Positions 9,936 through 18,002 of a DNA stretch of 64,000 nt are shown here, one piece after another. The first letter of the stretch is position 1. The number at the start of each line of letters is the position of its first letter. Source of the DNA: Devosia sediminis (GTDB lineage Bacteria > Pseudomonadota > Alphaproteobacteria > Rhizobiales > Devosiaceae); NCBI RefSeq assembly GCF_016411825.1, contig NZ_JAEKMH010000004.1, positions 124,001 through 188,000 of the forward strand, in the 5' to 3' direction. Both the position numbers and the translations under genes were made by a program. The notes beneath the pieces are model-generated. The model had not been told where the DNA came from and searched no databases. It saw only the letters and a program-made list of their open reading frames with translations.

Positions 9936-12464
9936 CTAGAATTCGCTCCAGTCGGTATCGACCGCGGCATTGCCCTTGGTGAGATACGACTTGGCAGCGG
10001 CCCCGAGCTTCTGCTGCAACCCGCGCGCGCCCTGCGCGATGGCCTGTACCGGGCTCGGCGCTGCTGCTGCCGCGTTGCGGGGCGCCGGCGCCATGCGCTG
10101 TTCGAGGGCGAAGATGTCGACGATACGGTCGAGCTGGGTCGCCTGGGCTTCGGTCTGCTCGATCGAGGCGTTCATTTCCTCGACCAGCGCCGCATTGTGC
10201 TGGGTCATCTCGTCCATGGTGCGGACGGCGGTGTTGACCTCGTCGATCGACGAGGCCTGCTCGCGGCTTTCGCGGGCGATATTGTTCATCAGCTCGCTCG
10301 AGGAGCGGGCCGAGGTGAGGATCTGTTCGAGGCGACCCGCGGCGTCCGCCACGAGCTTGGAGCCGCCCTTGACCTCGTTGGCGCTCTGCTCGATCAGCGC
10401 CTTGACGTCGCTCGACGCCTGGGCCGCGCTCTGGGCAAGGCGCCGCACTTCCACGGCGACTACCGCAAAACCTTTGCCCGCTTCCCCGGCACGCGCCGCT
10501 TCCACCGAAGCGTTGAGCGCCAGGAGATTGGTCTGGAAGGCGATGTCGTCGATGAGCCCGATGATGTTGGAGATCTTGGCCGAGGACTGGGTGATGCGTT
10601 CCATCGCCTCGGTGGCCTTGCCCATGACCTGACCGCCTTCTTCGGCGGTATGGGTCACGCCTGTCGCCACCGTCGAGGCTTCCTTGGCGCGCTCGGCATT
10701 CTGCAGCACGGTGGAAGCAAGCTGCTCCATGGCCGCCGAGGTTTCCTCGATGGTCGCGGCCTGGCGCGTCGTGCGCTCGGAAAGATCGTTGGCGCCCGAA
10801 AGGATTTCGCCGGTCGCGGTCTTGAGCGTGCGCGAGGTGTCGCGCAACTGGCCCACGATATCGGTCAGCTTGTCGGCCACCGCATTGGTATCGGCCTTGA
10901 GGCGGGCAAAGGCCCCCTGATAGTCGCCCTGCATGCGCTGGGTGAGATCGGTATTGGCGAGCGAGGACAGCACGGCGCCGGTTTCACCGAGGCCACGATC
11001 CACCGTTTCGACCAGACCATTGACCGAACGGGCCAGGGTATTGAGCTCGTCATCGGGGAATTCGGCGGTAACGCGGCGCGAGAAATCGCCGGCAATGGCC
11101 GCATCCACCACTTGTCCGAAGGCGCGCTGCAGATCCTGCATCATGGCGGCGCGTTCGGCCTGGTTGGCGATAATGCGCGCGGCTTCCGCCTCGGTCATCT
11201 CGTTGACCTTGAGCGCATTCTCGCGGAACACTTCCACGGCACGGGCCATGGCGCCGATTTCGTCGGCACGGCGGGCTCCCTTGACCTCGACATCGAGGTC
11301 GCCATCGGCCAGCGCTTCCATCGTGCCGGTGAGGCGGCTGATCGGTTTGCTGATCGAGCGGGCAAAGAAGAAGCCCACAATGGCGGCGATGGCGAGCAGA
11401 ATGCCACCGACCAGAATGGTCATGTTGCGCATCTCGACGACGGCAGCATAGGCCTCGTCCTGGGGCTGCACGGCGGCCACGGCCCAGTTGACGCCATGGA
11501 CACTGACCGGCTGGGCCCGCACCACCATGGGCGCGCCGCGATAATCGGTGCTGATACCTTCCTCGGCGGCGCCGGCAAAGGCGCTGGTAATGGCGGGAGA
11601 GGTCAGCGGGGTGACGAGGACATCCGCGGCCTCGGTGCGCGGCGATTCACTTCGCAGCAGCCCATCGGCGCCCACGACCACAACTTCACCGGTGAGCCCG
11701 AGGCCCGACAGGCTCGACACGCGGGCGCTGAGCGTCGCCGGCGAAATTGCCAGCACCATGACGCCGGTATTTTCTTCCTTGTCATAGACCGGCATGGCCA
11801 TGAAGCTTTCCGGCGTGCCGGTCGGTCCATAAAGCGAGAAATCCACAAAGGTCGCCTGGCCGTCCGGCAGGTCCTTGGCGGCGGCAAAGGCCAGGCCGAG
11901 GCCGGAGGCGGCGGCCGTCGCGTCGGTCAGCACGTTGGAAACGAAGTCGGTATTCTTGGCCACCGAATAGACCACGTCGCCGGCGGCGCTGATCAGCAGC
12001 ACGTCGGAATAGGCCCGTTCCTGCATCAGCGTGCGGAAGCCGGGGTGGAAGCGCTTGTGCGGCGCGTCATAGGTCGCGCCCTTGGCGCCGACGCTGTCGA
12101 CCGAAGCGCGATTTTCCGGATCGGGGTTCTCGGTGACATAGGCGGCCTGCAATTGCGGCGCCGCGCGTTCCTTGAGGCCCATGCGCAGCTCGTCGAGGGC
12201 GCGCGTCAGGTTCTTCATGGCCGTGACGGTGTCGGAGCGCTGCACGAAAAGCCTGAGGTCCACTTCCGCGCTGGTGAAGTAATCGCCCACCAGCGAGCTC
12301 GCCGTGGTCAGCGAGGCCTGCATCGACTGGTTGCGCTGCTCCTGCACCGTACCAAGGCCGATAAGGTAGCTGGCAATGCCCACGCCGGCGCTGACCACCA
12401 GGGCCGAACCCACCAGCGCCAGGGGCAGCTTCTGGGCGATCTTGAGCTGCGGAATGAACTTCAT
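9936..12464 (-). CDS. Methyl-accepting chemotaxis protein with large double-Cache sensor
   Basis: An 842-residue receptor, the first of the six in transcription order. ATG at 12464 (MKFIPQLKIAQKLPLALVG) is chosen because GGGGAG lies upstream and a hydrophobic helix follows at once; the frame stays open 99 bases further but without a ribosome binding site. The periplasmic domain is about 300 residues and looks like dCache_1, with the segments RAYSDVLLISAAGDVVYSV and AMPVYDKEENTGVMVLAISP. A membrane helix at about 345-368 precedes HAMP, a HAMP-like linker and the methyl-accepting domain with intact tip and DWSEF tail. The larger sensor points to a different ligand class from the four receptors that follow it. 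Confidence 0.95.
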   Translation of the reverse strand: MKFIPQLKIAQKLPLALVGSALVVSAGVGIASYLIGLGTVQEQRNQSMQASLTTASSLVGDYFTSAEVDLRLFVQRSDTVTAMKNLTRALDELRMGLKERAAPQLQAAYVTENPDPENRASVDSVGAKGATYDAPHKRFHPGFRTLMQERAYSDVLLISAAGDVVYSVAKNTDFVSNVLTDATAAASGLGLAFAAAKDLPDGQATFVDFSLYGPTGTPESFMAMPVYDKEENTGVMVLAISPATLSARVSSLSGLGLTGEVVVVGADGLLRSESPRTEAADVLVTPLTSPAITSAFAGAAEEGISTDYRGAPMVVRAQPVSVHGVNWAVAAVQPQDEAYAAVVEMRNMTILVGGILLAIAAIVGFFFARSISKPISRLTGTMEALADGDLDVEVKGARRADEIGAMARAVEVFRENALKVNEMTEAEAARIIANQAERAAMMQDLQRAFGQVVDAAIAGDFSRRVTAEFPDDELNTLARSVNGLVETVDRGLGETGAVLSSLANTDLTQRMQGDYQGAFARLKADTNAVADKLTDIVGQLRDTSRTLKTATGEILSGANDLSERTTRQAATIEETSAAMEQLASTVLQNAERAKEASTVATGVTHTAEEGGQVMGKATEAMERITQSSAKISNIIGLIDDIAFQTNLLALNASVEAARAGEAGKGFAVVAVEVRRLAQSAAQASSDVKALIEQSANEVKGGSKLVADAAGRLEQILTSARSSSELMNNIARESREQASSIDEVNTAVRTMDEMTQHNAALVEEMNASIEQTEAQATQLDRIVDIFALEQRMAPAPRNAAAAAPSPVQAIAQGARGLQQKLGAAAKSYLTKGNAAVDTDWSEF

Positions 12465-12670
12465 GAAATGTCGTCTCCCCAAAACCGGCCGCTCCCTCCC
12501 GCGTCCCCGCCCGAAAAGGGGTGTGACGCAGGCAGCCGTGGCGCGACGCGGCGCGCTAGTCATGGAAACGATATAGGAGGGGGCTTAATCACTTCTTACG
12601 GATAATTGCCGATGGCCCAATTTTTAGGCAGTCGCGATCACGATCGACAGTATCGGTGCCGCAAATGACA

Positions 12671-12696
12671 ATGCCCCCGCCTCAGGGCAGGGGCAT
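12671..12696 (-). terminator. Hairpin after cheY2
   Basis: ATGCCCC and GGGGCAT arms enclose an inner stem-loop, 23 bp past the cheY2 stop codon. On the minus strand it is followed by TGTCATTTGC. It separates the cheR-cheB-cheY2 unit from the receptor genes. Confidence 0.55.
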
Positions 12697-12718
12697 GGAT
12701 CAGACTATCGCCATGCGA

Positions 12719-13108
12719 TCAGGTCAGCGCGCCAATCACCGCCTCGATGCGCTTCTTCATGGTCGAGGCGTCGAATGGCTTGATGATGTAATTGTTGACG
12801 CCGAAGGAGATGGCTTCCTTGACCTGCTCCTTGTCCGAGCGGCCGGTGGCCATGATGAAGGGCATGGCCTGGGTGCGCGGATGCTTGCGGATCACCTTGA
12901 GCAGGGTGAGACCGTCGATGTCTTCCATGTTCCAGTCGGAAATGATCAGGTCGACATTGCTCTTTTCGAGCTTGCCCAGGGCGTCGCGCCCGGACTTTGC
13001 CTCGATGATGTCCTTGAAGCCGAGCTGGGTCAGGATGTACTTACAAATCCCGCGCATGGACTGCTGGTCATCCACAATCAGGACGCTGACAGCGCTTGCT
13101 TTTGGCAT
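12719..13108 (-). CDS. cheY2: Chemotaxis response regulator CheY (CheY2-like, probable motor regulator)
   Basis: A single receiver domain of 129 residues. The acidic pair is D13/D14, the phospho-acceptor is D58 in LIISDWNMEDIDG, the switch threonine is T88 and the conserved lysine is K110 in IIKPFD. ATG at 13108 (MPKASAVSVLIVDD) is used because GAGGT lies upstream; 14 extra codons are open before it. In Sinorhizobium meliloti the CheY encoded just after cheR-cheB (CheY2) is the one that acts on the flagellar motor. The same order here suggests the same role. Gene order, not sequence alone, decides between CheY1 and CheY2. Confidence 0.9.
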   Translation of the reverse strand: MPKASAVSVLIVDDQQSMRGICKYILTQLGFKDIIEAKSGRDALGKLEKSNVDLIISDWNMEDIDGLTLLKVIRKHPRTQAMPFIMATGRSDKEQVKEAISFGVNNYIIKPFDASTMKKRIEAVIGALT

Positions 13109-13220
13109 GGTCGTTCTTACCTCTACGCGCCTTCGGCCTTCGGGCCGCACTTGTCGCCGACTCTAGGGTCCAAGCGTTACAATTCCCTCAATCGCCGCCT
13201 TGGCATTGTCGCGGCGCGGT

Positions 13221-14279
13221 TTACGCCGCGGATTTGAGTTTCACCAATGCGTTAGCCAGCTTTGCCGCGATCTGCTCGACCGGCGCCTGTTCCACAACGG
13301 CACCCTCTTCGAAGGCGACGCGCGGCATGCCATAGACCAGGGCCGAAGCCTGGCTCTGGCCCACCGTATAGGCGCCGGCATCGCGCATGAGCTTGAGGCC
13401 CCGTGCCCCGTCCCGGCCCATGCCGGTGAGGATGGCGCCGACCGCCATGGGTCCGACCGTCTTGGCCACGGATTCGAACAAGACGTCGACACTGGGGCGA
13501 TGGCCGCTTTCAAGCCCGTCCTGACCCAACCGGCACTTGAGCTGGCCGGAGGATTTTTCCACCCTGAGGTGATAGTCGCCGCGCGCCACATAGGCGTGGC
13601 CAGGCAATAGGGGCATGCGGTCCTCGGCCTCGGCGACCTTGAGCGCGCAGAGTTCATCGAGCCGGGCGGCAAAACGCCCGGTAAAGCCGGCCGGCATATG
13701 CTGGGCAATGACCACGGGCGGACAGTCGGCCGGCAATTCGCTGAGCACGGCACGGATCGCTTCCACCCCGCCGGTCGAGGCGCCGATGGCAATCAGCGCG
13801 CCCTCGGGCGCCGCGGCGGTCTTGAGCGGGGCCTTGACCTTGGGCACATCGGCCCGGCTGGCGGAGCGGCCGCGCACGTCCGACTTGGCGGCGGCGCGGA
13901 TCTTGTCGCGCAGCCCGGCGCCGAAGGCATCGAGCCCGCCCTGGAATTCGGCGCTGGGCTTGGCGACGAAATCGACCGCCCCCAGTTCGAGCGCCAGAAG
14001 CGTTTCGCTGGCGCCCTTCTTGGTCAGCGTCGACACCATCACGACCGGCGTGGGCCGGAGGCGCATCAGCTTTTCGAGAAAGGCCAGCCCGTTCATATTG
14101 GGCATTTCGATGTCGAGCGTCACGACATCAGGATCGAGCTGCTTGATCTTTTCGCGCGCCTCGATCGGATCGACGGCGGTTCCAACGACGTCGATGTCGC
14201 CATCACGCGTCAGCATGCGCCCCAGCACCTCGCGGATTAGCGCCGAGTCGTCGACGACCAGAACCTTGATGCTCATCAT
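13221..14279 (-). CDS. cheB: Protein-glutamate methylesterase/deamidase CheB
   Basis: CheB removes methyl groups from receptor glutamates and deamidates glutamines, resetting receptor sensitivity. The 352-residue protein has an N-terminal receiver domain with phospho-acceptor D56 in TLDIEMPNMNG, a linker (about 125-160), and a C-terminal methylesterase domain. The catalytic triad is visible as S168 in IGASTGG, H194 in AQHMPAGF and D290 in GMGRDGA. ATG at 14279 overlaps the cheR stop codon (ATGATGA arrangement), so the two are probably translationally coupled; the second ATG at 14276 is an alternative. The same frame is open far upstream, but that part lies inside cheR and is not CheB. Confidence 0.95.
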   Translation of the reverse strand: MMSIKVLVVDDSALIREVLGRMLTRDGDIDVVGTAVDPIEAREKIKQLDPDVVTLDIEMPNMNGLAFLEKLMRLRPTPVVMVSTLTKKGASETLLALELGAVDFVAKPSAEFQGGLDAFGAGLRDKIRAAAKSDVRGRSASRADVPKVKAPLKTAAAPEGALIAIGASTGGVEAIRAVLSELPADCPPVVIAQHMPAGFTGRFAARLDELCALKVAEAEDRMPLLPGHAYVARGDYHLRVEKSSGQLKCRLGQDGLESGHRPSVDVLFESVAKTVGPMAVGAILTGMGRDGARGLKLMRDAGAYTVGQSQASALVYGMPRVAFEEGAVVEQAPVEQIAAKLANALVKLKSAA

Positions 14280-15118
14280 GCAGCTCTTCTGTTCAGTTTT
14301 TCCTTGGACTGGTAGATGGTCTTGCCCACCAGCCGGAACCCGTCCCCGCCCGAGCCCAGGTTTTCCGAGTGGCCGATATAGAGGAAACCCTCCGGGGCCA
14401 TCATCTTGGCGAAGCGACCGAACACTTCGCCCTGGGTAGGCTTGTCGAAATAAATGGCGACGTTGCGGCAGAACACCGCGTCGAACGGCCCCTTCATCGG
14501 CCAGGGACCGATAAGATTGAGCGGCTTGAACGACACCAGTTCGCGCACTGCCGCCGGAATGCGGATCATGCCGTCGCCGCCGCGCTCGAAAGCCCGGGCC
14601 CGCTCCTGGGAGAGGCCGGTCAGTTCGTTTTCCGGGTAAACGCCGCCGGCCGCCTTGGCCAGCACTGCGGTGTCGATATCGGTTGCGAGGATACGGAAGT
14701 CCCAGCGCTTGAGTTCGGGAAAGGCGCCGAGCAGATCCATGCCGATCGTATAGGGCTCCTGCCCCGTCGAGCAGCCGGCCGACCAGATCCTGAGACGCGG
14801 GCCGCGCGGCCGCTCGGCCATGAGATTGGCGACATGGGTGCGCAGGTGGTCGAAATGGTGATCTTCGCGGTAAAAGCGCGTCAGGTTGGTGGTCAGCGCG
14901 TTGACGAAGTCCTGCCCGTCCTGCGCCGTGCCGCCGCGCTCCAGATAGTCGACATAGGCGTCGAAGCTGGGCAGCCGCAGCGCACGCACGATCTTGGAAA
15001 GACGGGACACCACCAGGGTTCGCTTGGCATCGCTGAGCGATATGCCGGCCACGGCATAGACCCGGGCCTTGATGCGAGCGAATTCCCGCTCGCTGAGGGA
15101 ATATTCCCCCTGTTCCAT
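14276..15118 (-). CDS. cheR: Chemotaxis protein methyltransferase CheR
   Basis: CheR transfers methyl groups from S-adenosylmethionine to receptor glutamates. The 280-residue protein has the short helical N-terminal domain (about 1-80) and the Rossmann-like methyltransferase domain. Motifs include TTNLTRFYRE, the SAM-binding IWSAGCSTGQEPYTI, ATDIDTAVL, the FDAVFCRNVAIYFD strand, and IGHSENL near the end. AAGGGG precedes ATG 15118. It is the first gene of a cheR-cheB-cheY2 unit and probably docks on the xWxxF tails of the receptors encoded downstream. Confidence 0.96.
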   Translation of the reverse strand: MEQGEYSLSEREFARIKARVYAVAGISLSDAKRTLVVSRLSKIVRALRLPSFDAYVDYLERGGTAQDGQDFVNALTTNLTRFYREDHHFDHLRTHVANLMAERPRGPRLRIWSAGCSTGQEPYTIGMDLLGAFPELKRWDFRILATDIDTAVLAKAAGGVYPENELTGLSQERARAFERGGDGMIRIPAAVRELVSFKPLNLIGPWPMKGPFDAVFCRNVAIYFDKPTQGEVFGRFAKMMAPEGFLYIGHSENLGSGGDGFRLVGKTIYQSKEKLNRRAA

Positions 15119-15248
15119 GCAACCACCCCTTATACGCCGGGTTCTCCCGGACCTGGAGCGTGGCCGGCAAAAGTTGCAAGACTTTTGCGGTTCGGCCGCG
15201 CGACTACACTAGGGACCAAGGCAGCGCCGGCCCTTGCCGGTCGATGCC

Positions 15249-16799
15249 CTAGCTGGCGGCGCGCTGATCGAAACCGGTCTTCTGACCCTGCCCCCCGACC
15301 ACCGGCCTTGCCGCGCCGATGGACGCCTCAACGCGTCCGCCAATCACTGCAATCGGGGCGATACTGGCTGGCTCATTGCTTAGATTGCGTAAATTCTCCC
15401 GTAGGGCAGCGGTAATTTTTTGCAGGCCCCCGGCCTCGTCGAGCCCGATCCGGGCCTGTGCCCGTCCCTTGTCCGCAATGACCCGGATATCCTTGGCGGA
15501 ACGGTTGGTGACCTGGGCGAGCTGGCGCACCTCGTCGGCCACCACGGCAAAACCGGCGCCCTTTTCCCCGGCGCGCGCCGCCTCCACCGCCGCATTGAGC
15601 GCCAGGAGGTTGGTGCGGAAGGACACATCCTCGATGCCCGCCGTCATCGTATCGATTTCCTGCGCCATGCGGGCGATCTCGCTGACCAGCGCCTTGGTGC
15701 GCTCGGCCGCCTGCTCCACCTGCCCGGCCAGGGCGTCGGCTTCGTGATTGCGACGGCGCGCCGCTGCCAGCTCCGCCTCGAGCCCAGCCATTTTCGCAAC
15801 CCCGGCGGCCAGTGACTGCCGTCCCGTTTCCGCCGTCTGTTCGAGTTCGGCGGCGCGTGCCTCGAACTGGGCCAGCAGCGTCTTGACCGAACCGAGCCGC
15901 GTTTCCAGCGCCAGCCGCGCCTGCGCCTCGTCGCGCTGCTGCTCGTCTAGCCCGGCAAAAAGGTCGATGACCATCTGCGCCTCGGCGGCTAAGGGCAGAT
16001 CCGCCTTTTGCATCGGCTCGCCGGTCATCACCGCGCGTAATTGCATGAGGCCATCGTCCAGCGTCTCGAACATGAGGTTGAACTGGCCCAGCACCGGATG
16101 CACGGCCACGTCCTCGCCGCCGAAGCGGAAGCCGGTCTGCCCGAGCCGCAGGGCGCCCAGCGCGGATTCGAGATTGTCGTCGGCGATGAAATGGCCGGCC
16201 GGCAGCAGTTCGAGGGCGTAACGCCCCGAAGGCAGCGGACGCCGCTGCGCCACCAGCCGCTGGCCCTTGAGCAGCACCAGCGCTTCCTCCGGCGCGCCAC
16301 CGCCGCCATCGAGATAGCCCGGGCCGAAGAGCCCATCGAGCGTTTCTCCCTCGCGGGCCCGGGGCGCCAGCCGCTCCATGCCGCGGCTCGCCGCGAGGAT
16401 CACGCCATGCTCGTCCACCACCATCAGCGGCGCCTCGATGGCGCCGATGGCGGCCCGGAAATGATGCGCCTTTTCGAGGCGGTTGCCGAGCCGCGCGACG
16501 ATGCCGGCAATGGAGAGGACTTCGCCGGGCCGGTCGACTAAGCCTGCGGCCTGGGCAACAGCGGCGAGCCGCGCCGCATCGCGCCGATCCGCAACCACGC
16601 CCGCAGCGGCGCAGCCCGCCAGCGCCAGGCCGGCAAGGCTTCCCGCCGCGGCAAACCAGGCTGGCCCCGGCCCCATGGCCAGCAGCATGCCCGCGGCCAC
16701 GGCGACAAAGAACATCCAGACCCCGGCCGCCGCCAGCATGAGGCGCAATCCCCGGTGAGGAGGACGCGAATCAACAGCAAAGGCGGCATGGTCCGACAT
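15249..16799 (-). CDS. Receptor-like chemotaxis protein with shortened signalling domain
   Basis: A 516-residue protein with two adjacent membrane helices near the N-terminus (about 18-40 and 45-66) and almost no periplasmic part. A PAS-like or unclassified region follows (about 100-230), then a coiled coil and a receptor signalling tip of the type [20 protein letters not shown] at about 390-425. The usual long C-terminal half of the methyl-accepting coiled coil is cut short after about 45 residues and replaced by a low-complexity tail, and there is no xWxxF tether. It could signal to CheA/CheW from cytoplasmic cues, as IcpA does in the S. meliloti che operon, though IcpA itself is soluble. 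It lies between cheD and cheR. Confidence 0.8.
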   Translation of the reverse strand: MSDHAAFAVDSRPPHRGLRLMLAAAGVWMFFVAVAAGMLLAMGPGPAWFAAAGSLAGLALAGCAAAGVVADRRDAARLAAVAQAAGLVDRPGEVLSIAGIVARLGNRLEKAHHFRAAIGAIEAPLMVVDEHGVILAASRGMERLAPRAREGETLDGLFGPGYLDGGGGAPEEALVLLKGQRLVAQRRPLPSGRYALELLPAGHFIADDNLESALGALRLGQTGFRFGGEDVAVHPVLGQFNLMFETLDDGLMQLRAVMTGEPMQKADLPLAAEAQMVIDLFAGLDEQQRDEAQARLALETRLGSVKTLLAQFEARAAELEQTAETGRQSLAAGVAKMAGLEAELAAARRRNHEADALAGQVEQAAERTKALVSEIARMAQEIDTMTAGIEDVSFRTNLLALNAAVEAARAGEKGAGFAVVADEVRQLAQVTNRSAKDIRVIADKGRAQARIGLDEAGGLQKITAALRENLRNLSNEPASIAPIAVIGGRVEASIGAARPVVGGQGQKTGFDQRAAS

Positions 16800-16819
16800 G
16801 TCCGGACCCTAGTCGCACA

Positions 16820-16827
16820 ATGGTTAA
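16820..16827 (-). promoter_or_regulatory. CtrA-like half site upstream of the receptor-like gene
   Basis: On the minus strand this reads TTAACCAT, the half site recognised by the cell-cycle regulator CtrA in Caulobacter and relatives, about 20 bp upstream of the ATG at 16799. CtrA controls motility genes in many alphaproteobacteria. A single 8-mer is weak evidence. Confidence 0.3.
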
Positions 16828-16889
16828 CCAAATCTATAAAGAGATGGCGGGCGGTAAGACTTCCGAAAGTACCTGCCGCCGCACCGGAA

Positions 16890-17480
16890 CTAGAACAGTT
16901 CGATATCGTCCACCGGCGCCGGAACCACGACGCGGCGCTTGGCCAGTGCCATTTCTTCCTTGGCCACATTGGCCCCGGCATCGCTGTCGAGCCGCTTGAC
17001 GAAGGCCCGGCCCGAATGCGGCTTGAACAGCACCCGGCGGGCGAAAGTGCCGCCCAGATCCTCCGATGTGGCGACATAGCCTTCGTCGGCCAGGAACTGG
17101 CGCACGAAGTCGATATTCTTGGCGCCCACATCGTCCAGCGCAGAATTGATCTTGCCGCCGCCGAAGATCTTGATCTCGAGATTGGCCTTCTTGCCCGTGC
17201 CCTGACTCAGCACCTTGTTGATGAGCTGTTCCATGGCGAAGGCGCCATAGCGAGCGGAGGCGCCATAGCGGTCCTTGGCCGAACCGGACTGCTCGGCCAG
17301 GAGGAAATGGTTCATCCCGCCGACCAGCGCCACCCGATCGCGCACACAGGCCGAGACGCACGATCCCAGCACGGTCGAGAAGGTGATGTCGGCGGCATTG
17401 GAAACGTGGCAATCGCCCTGGTGGACGGTGGTCACCACCCCACGGTCAAACTCGGGTGGCAGGGTATTCGAAAGGGGCAT
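16890..17480 (-). CDS. cheD: Chemoreceptor glutamine deamidase CheD
   Basis: CheD deamidates receptor glutamines. The core motif TVLGSCVSACVRD supplies the catalytic cysteine (C41 from the ATG) and GGMNHFLL the histidine (H58); RYGAFAME and the IKIFGGGKI strand are also typical. The ATG at 17480 gives 196 residues. The frame also allows a TTG start at 17543, but that lacks a ribosome binding site and would run into the inverted repeat at 17535-17551. The protein ends VDDIELF, a tail also seen in similar form in the neighbouring CheT-like protein. cheD is divergent from cheT and leads into the receptor-like gene. Confidence 0.92.
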   Translation of the reverse strand: MPLSNTLPPEFDRGVVTTVHQGDCHVSNAADITFSTVLGSCVSACVRDRVALVGGMNHFLLAEQSGSAKDRYGASARYGAFAMEQLINKVLSQGTGKKANLEIKIFGGGKINSALDDVGAKNIDFVRQFLADEGYVATSEDLGGTFARRVLFKPHSGRAFVKRLDSDAGANVAKEEMALAKRRVVVPAPVDDIELF

Positions 17481-17534
17481 TTGGTCTTCATCTACCTCTG
17501 CGGGCGAATTGCTTCGGATGGTAGAGGTAAACTC

Positions 17535-17551
17535 GTTAGCCAATTGCTAAC
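17535..17551. promoter_or_regulatory. Inverted repeat between cheD and cheT
   Basis: GTTAGC and GCTAAC form perfect 6-bp arms around a 5-base spacer. The repeat lies about 55 bp upstream of the preferred cheD start and about 100 bp upstream of cheT, inside an AT-richer divergent gap. It may be an operator for one or both genes. Confidence 0.35.
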
Positions 17552-17648
17552 CAAGACATACGAGTTCGCTGGTGACGATTGATTCAGCAAGGAGAGCTTT
17601 AGAAATAGGGCTATAGATTTGCCTGATCGGGGCTAGGAATACGCATCT

Positions 17649-18002
17649 ATGTCACTGCAGAAACTCGCGCGGGAACTGGACGAGACGGCGCGCCAGACCG
17701 CTTCCATGCTCGAAGGCATTACCGAAGCCCTCGAGCTGCTCGCCGAAAAAGGCCTCGGCAAGGACCCCACGGTCAACGAGGCGGTCCAGCTCATCATCAC
17801 CGCCCTGCAGGGCCAGGATCGCATCGAGCAGCGCTGCCACAACATGGCTCTGGCGGTGCGCCAGTTCGCCCTCCTGCCCCCCACGGCCCCCGATTCGGTC
17901 TATGACGAGATCTGGGCCAGCCTCACCCTCGACGAGCTGCGCGTGCCCGCCCTGTCCGGCATTGCCGCCCACGGCGCCCACGGCGACGCCGAACTGTTTT
18001 AG
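17649..18002 (+). CDS. cheT: CheT-like small chemotaxis protein with D-x-x-x-Q phosphatase motif
   Basis: A 117-residue, mostly helical protein. Residues 57-61 read DRIEQ within LQGQDRIEQRCHNMALAV. This matches the D-x-x-x-Q active-site pattern of the CheY phosphatase CheZ and of S. meliloti CheT, which is reported to speed CheY1 dephosphorylation and to bind CheR. The C-terminus GDAELF resembles the CheY-binding C-terminal peptide of CheZ proteins. It is read opposite to all other che genes here, divergent from cheD, and its last 4 bases overlap the convergent DNA ligase gene. AGGA lies upstream of ATG 17649. Assignment rests on the motif, size and location. Confidence 0.72.
   Translation: MSLQKLARELDETARQTASMLEGITEALELLAEKGLGKDPTVNEAVQLIITALQGQDRIEQRCHNMALAVRQFALLPPTAPDSVYDEIWASLTLDELRVPALSGIAAHGAHGDAELF

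Noticed and set aside
1704-12605. Very long open frames on the plus strand opposite the receptor genes (for example 3139-5286 and 10197-12605), and similar frames opposite cheA
   Set aside because: They are antisense to genes with intact, recognisable domains, are His/Gly/Arg-rich and repeat from gene to gene. This is the usual effect of GC-rich third codon positions.
14280-15179. Open frame extending CheB upstream by about 300 codons
   Set aside because: It lies entirely within cheR in another frame and encodes low-complexity sequence; the CheB receiver domain starts at 14279.
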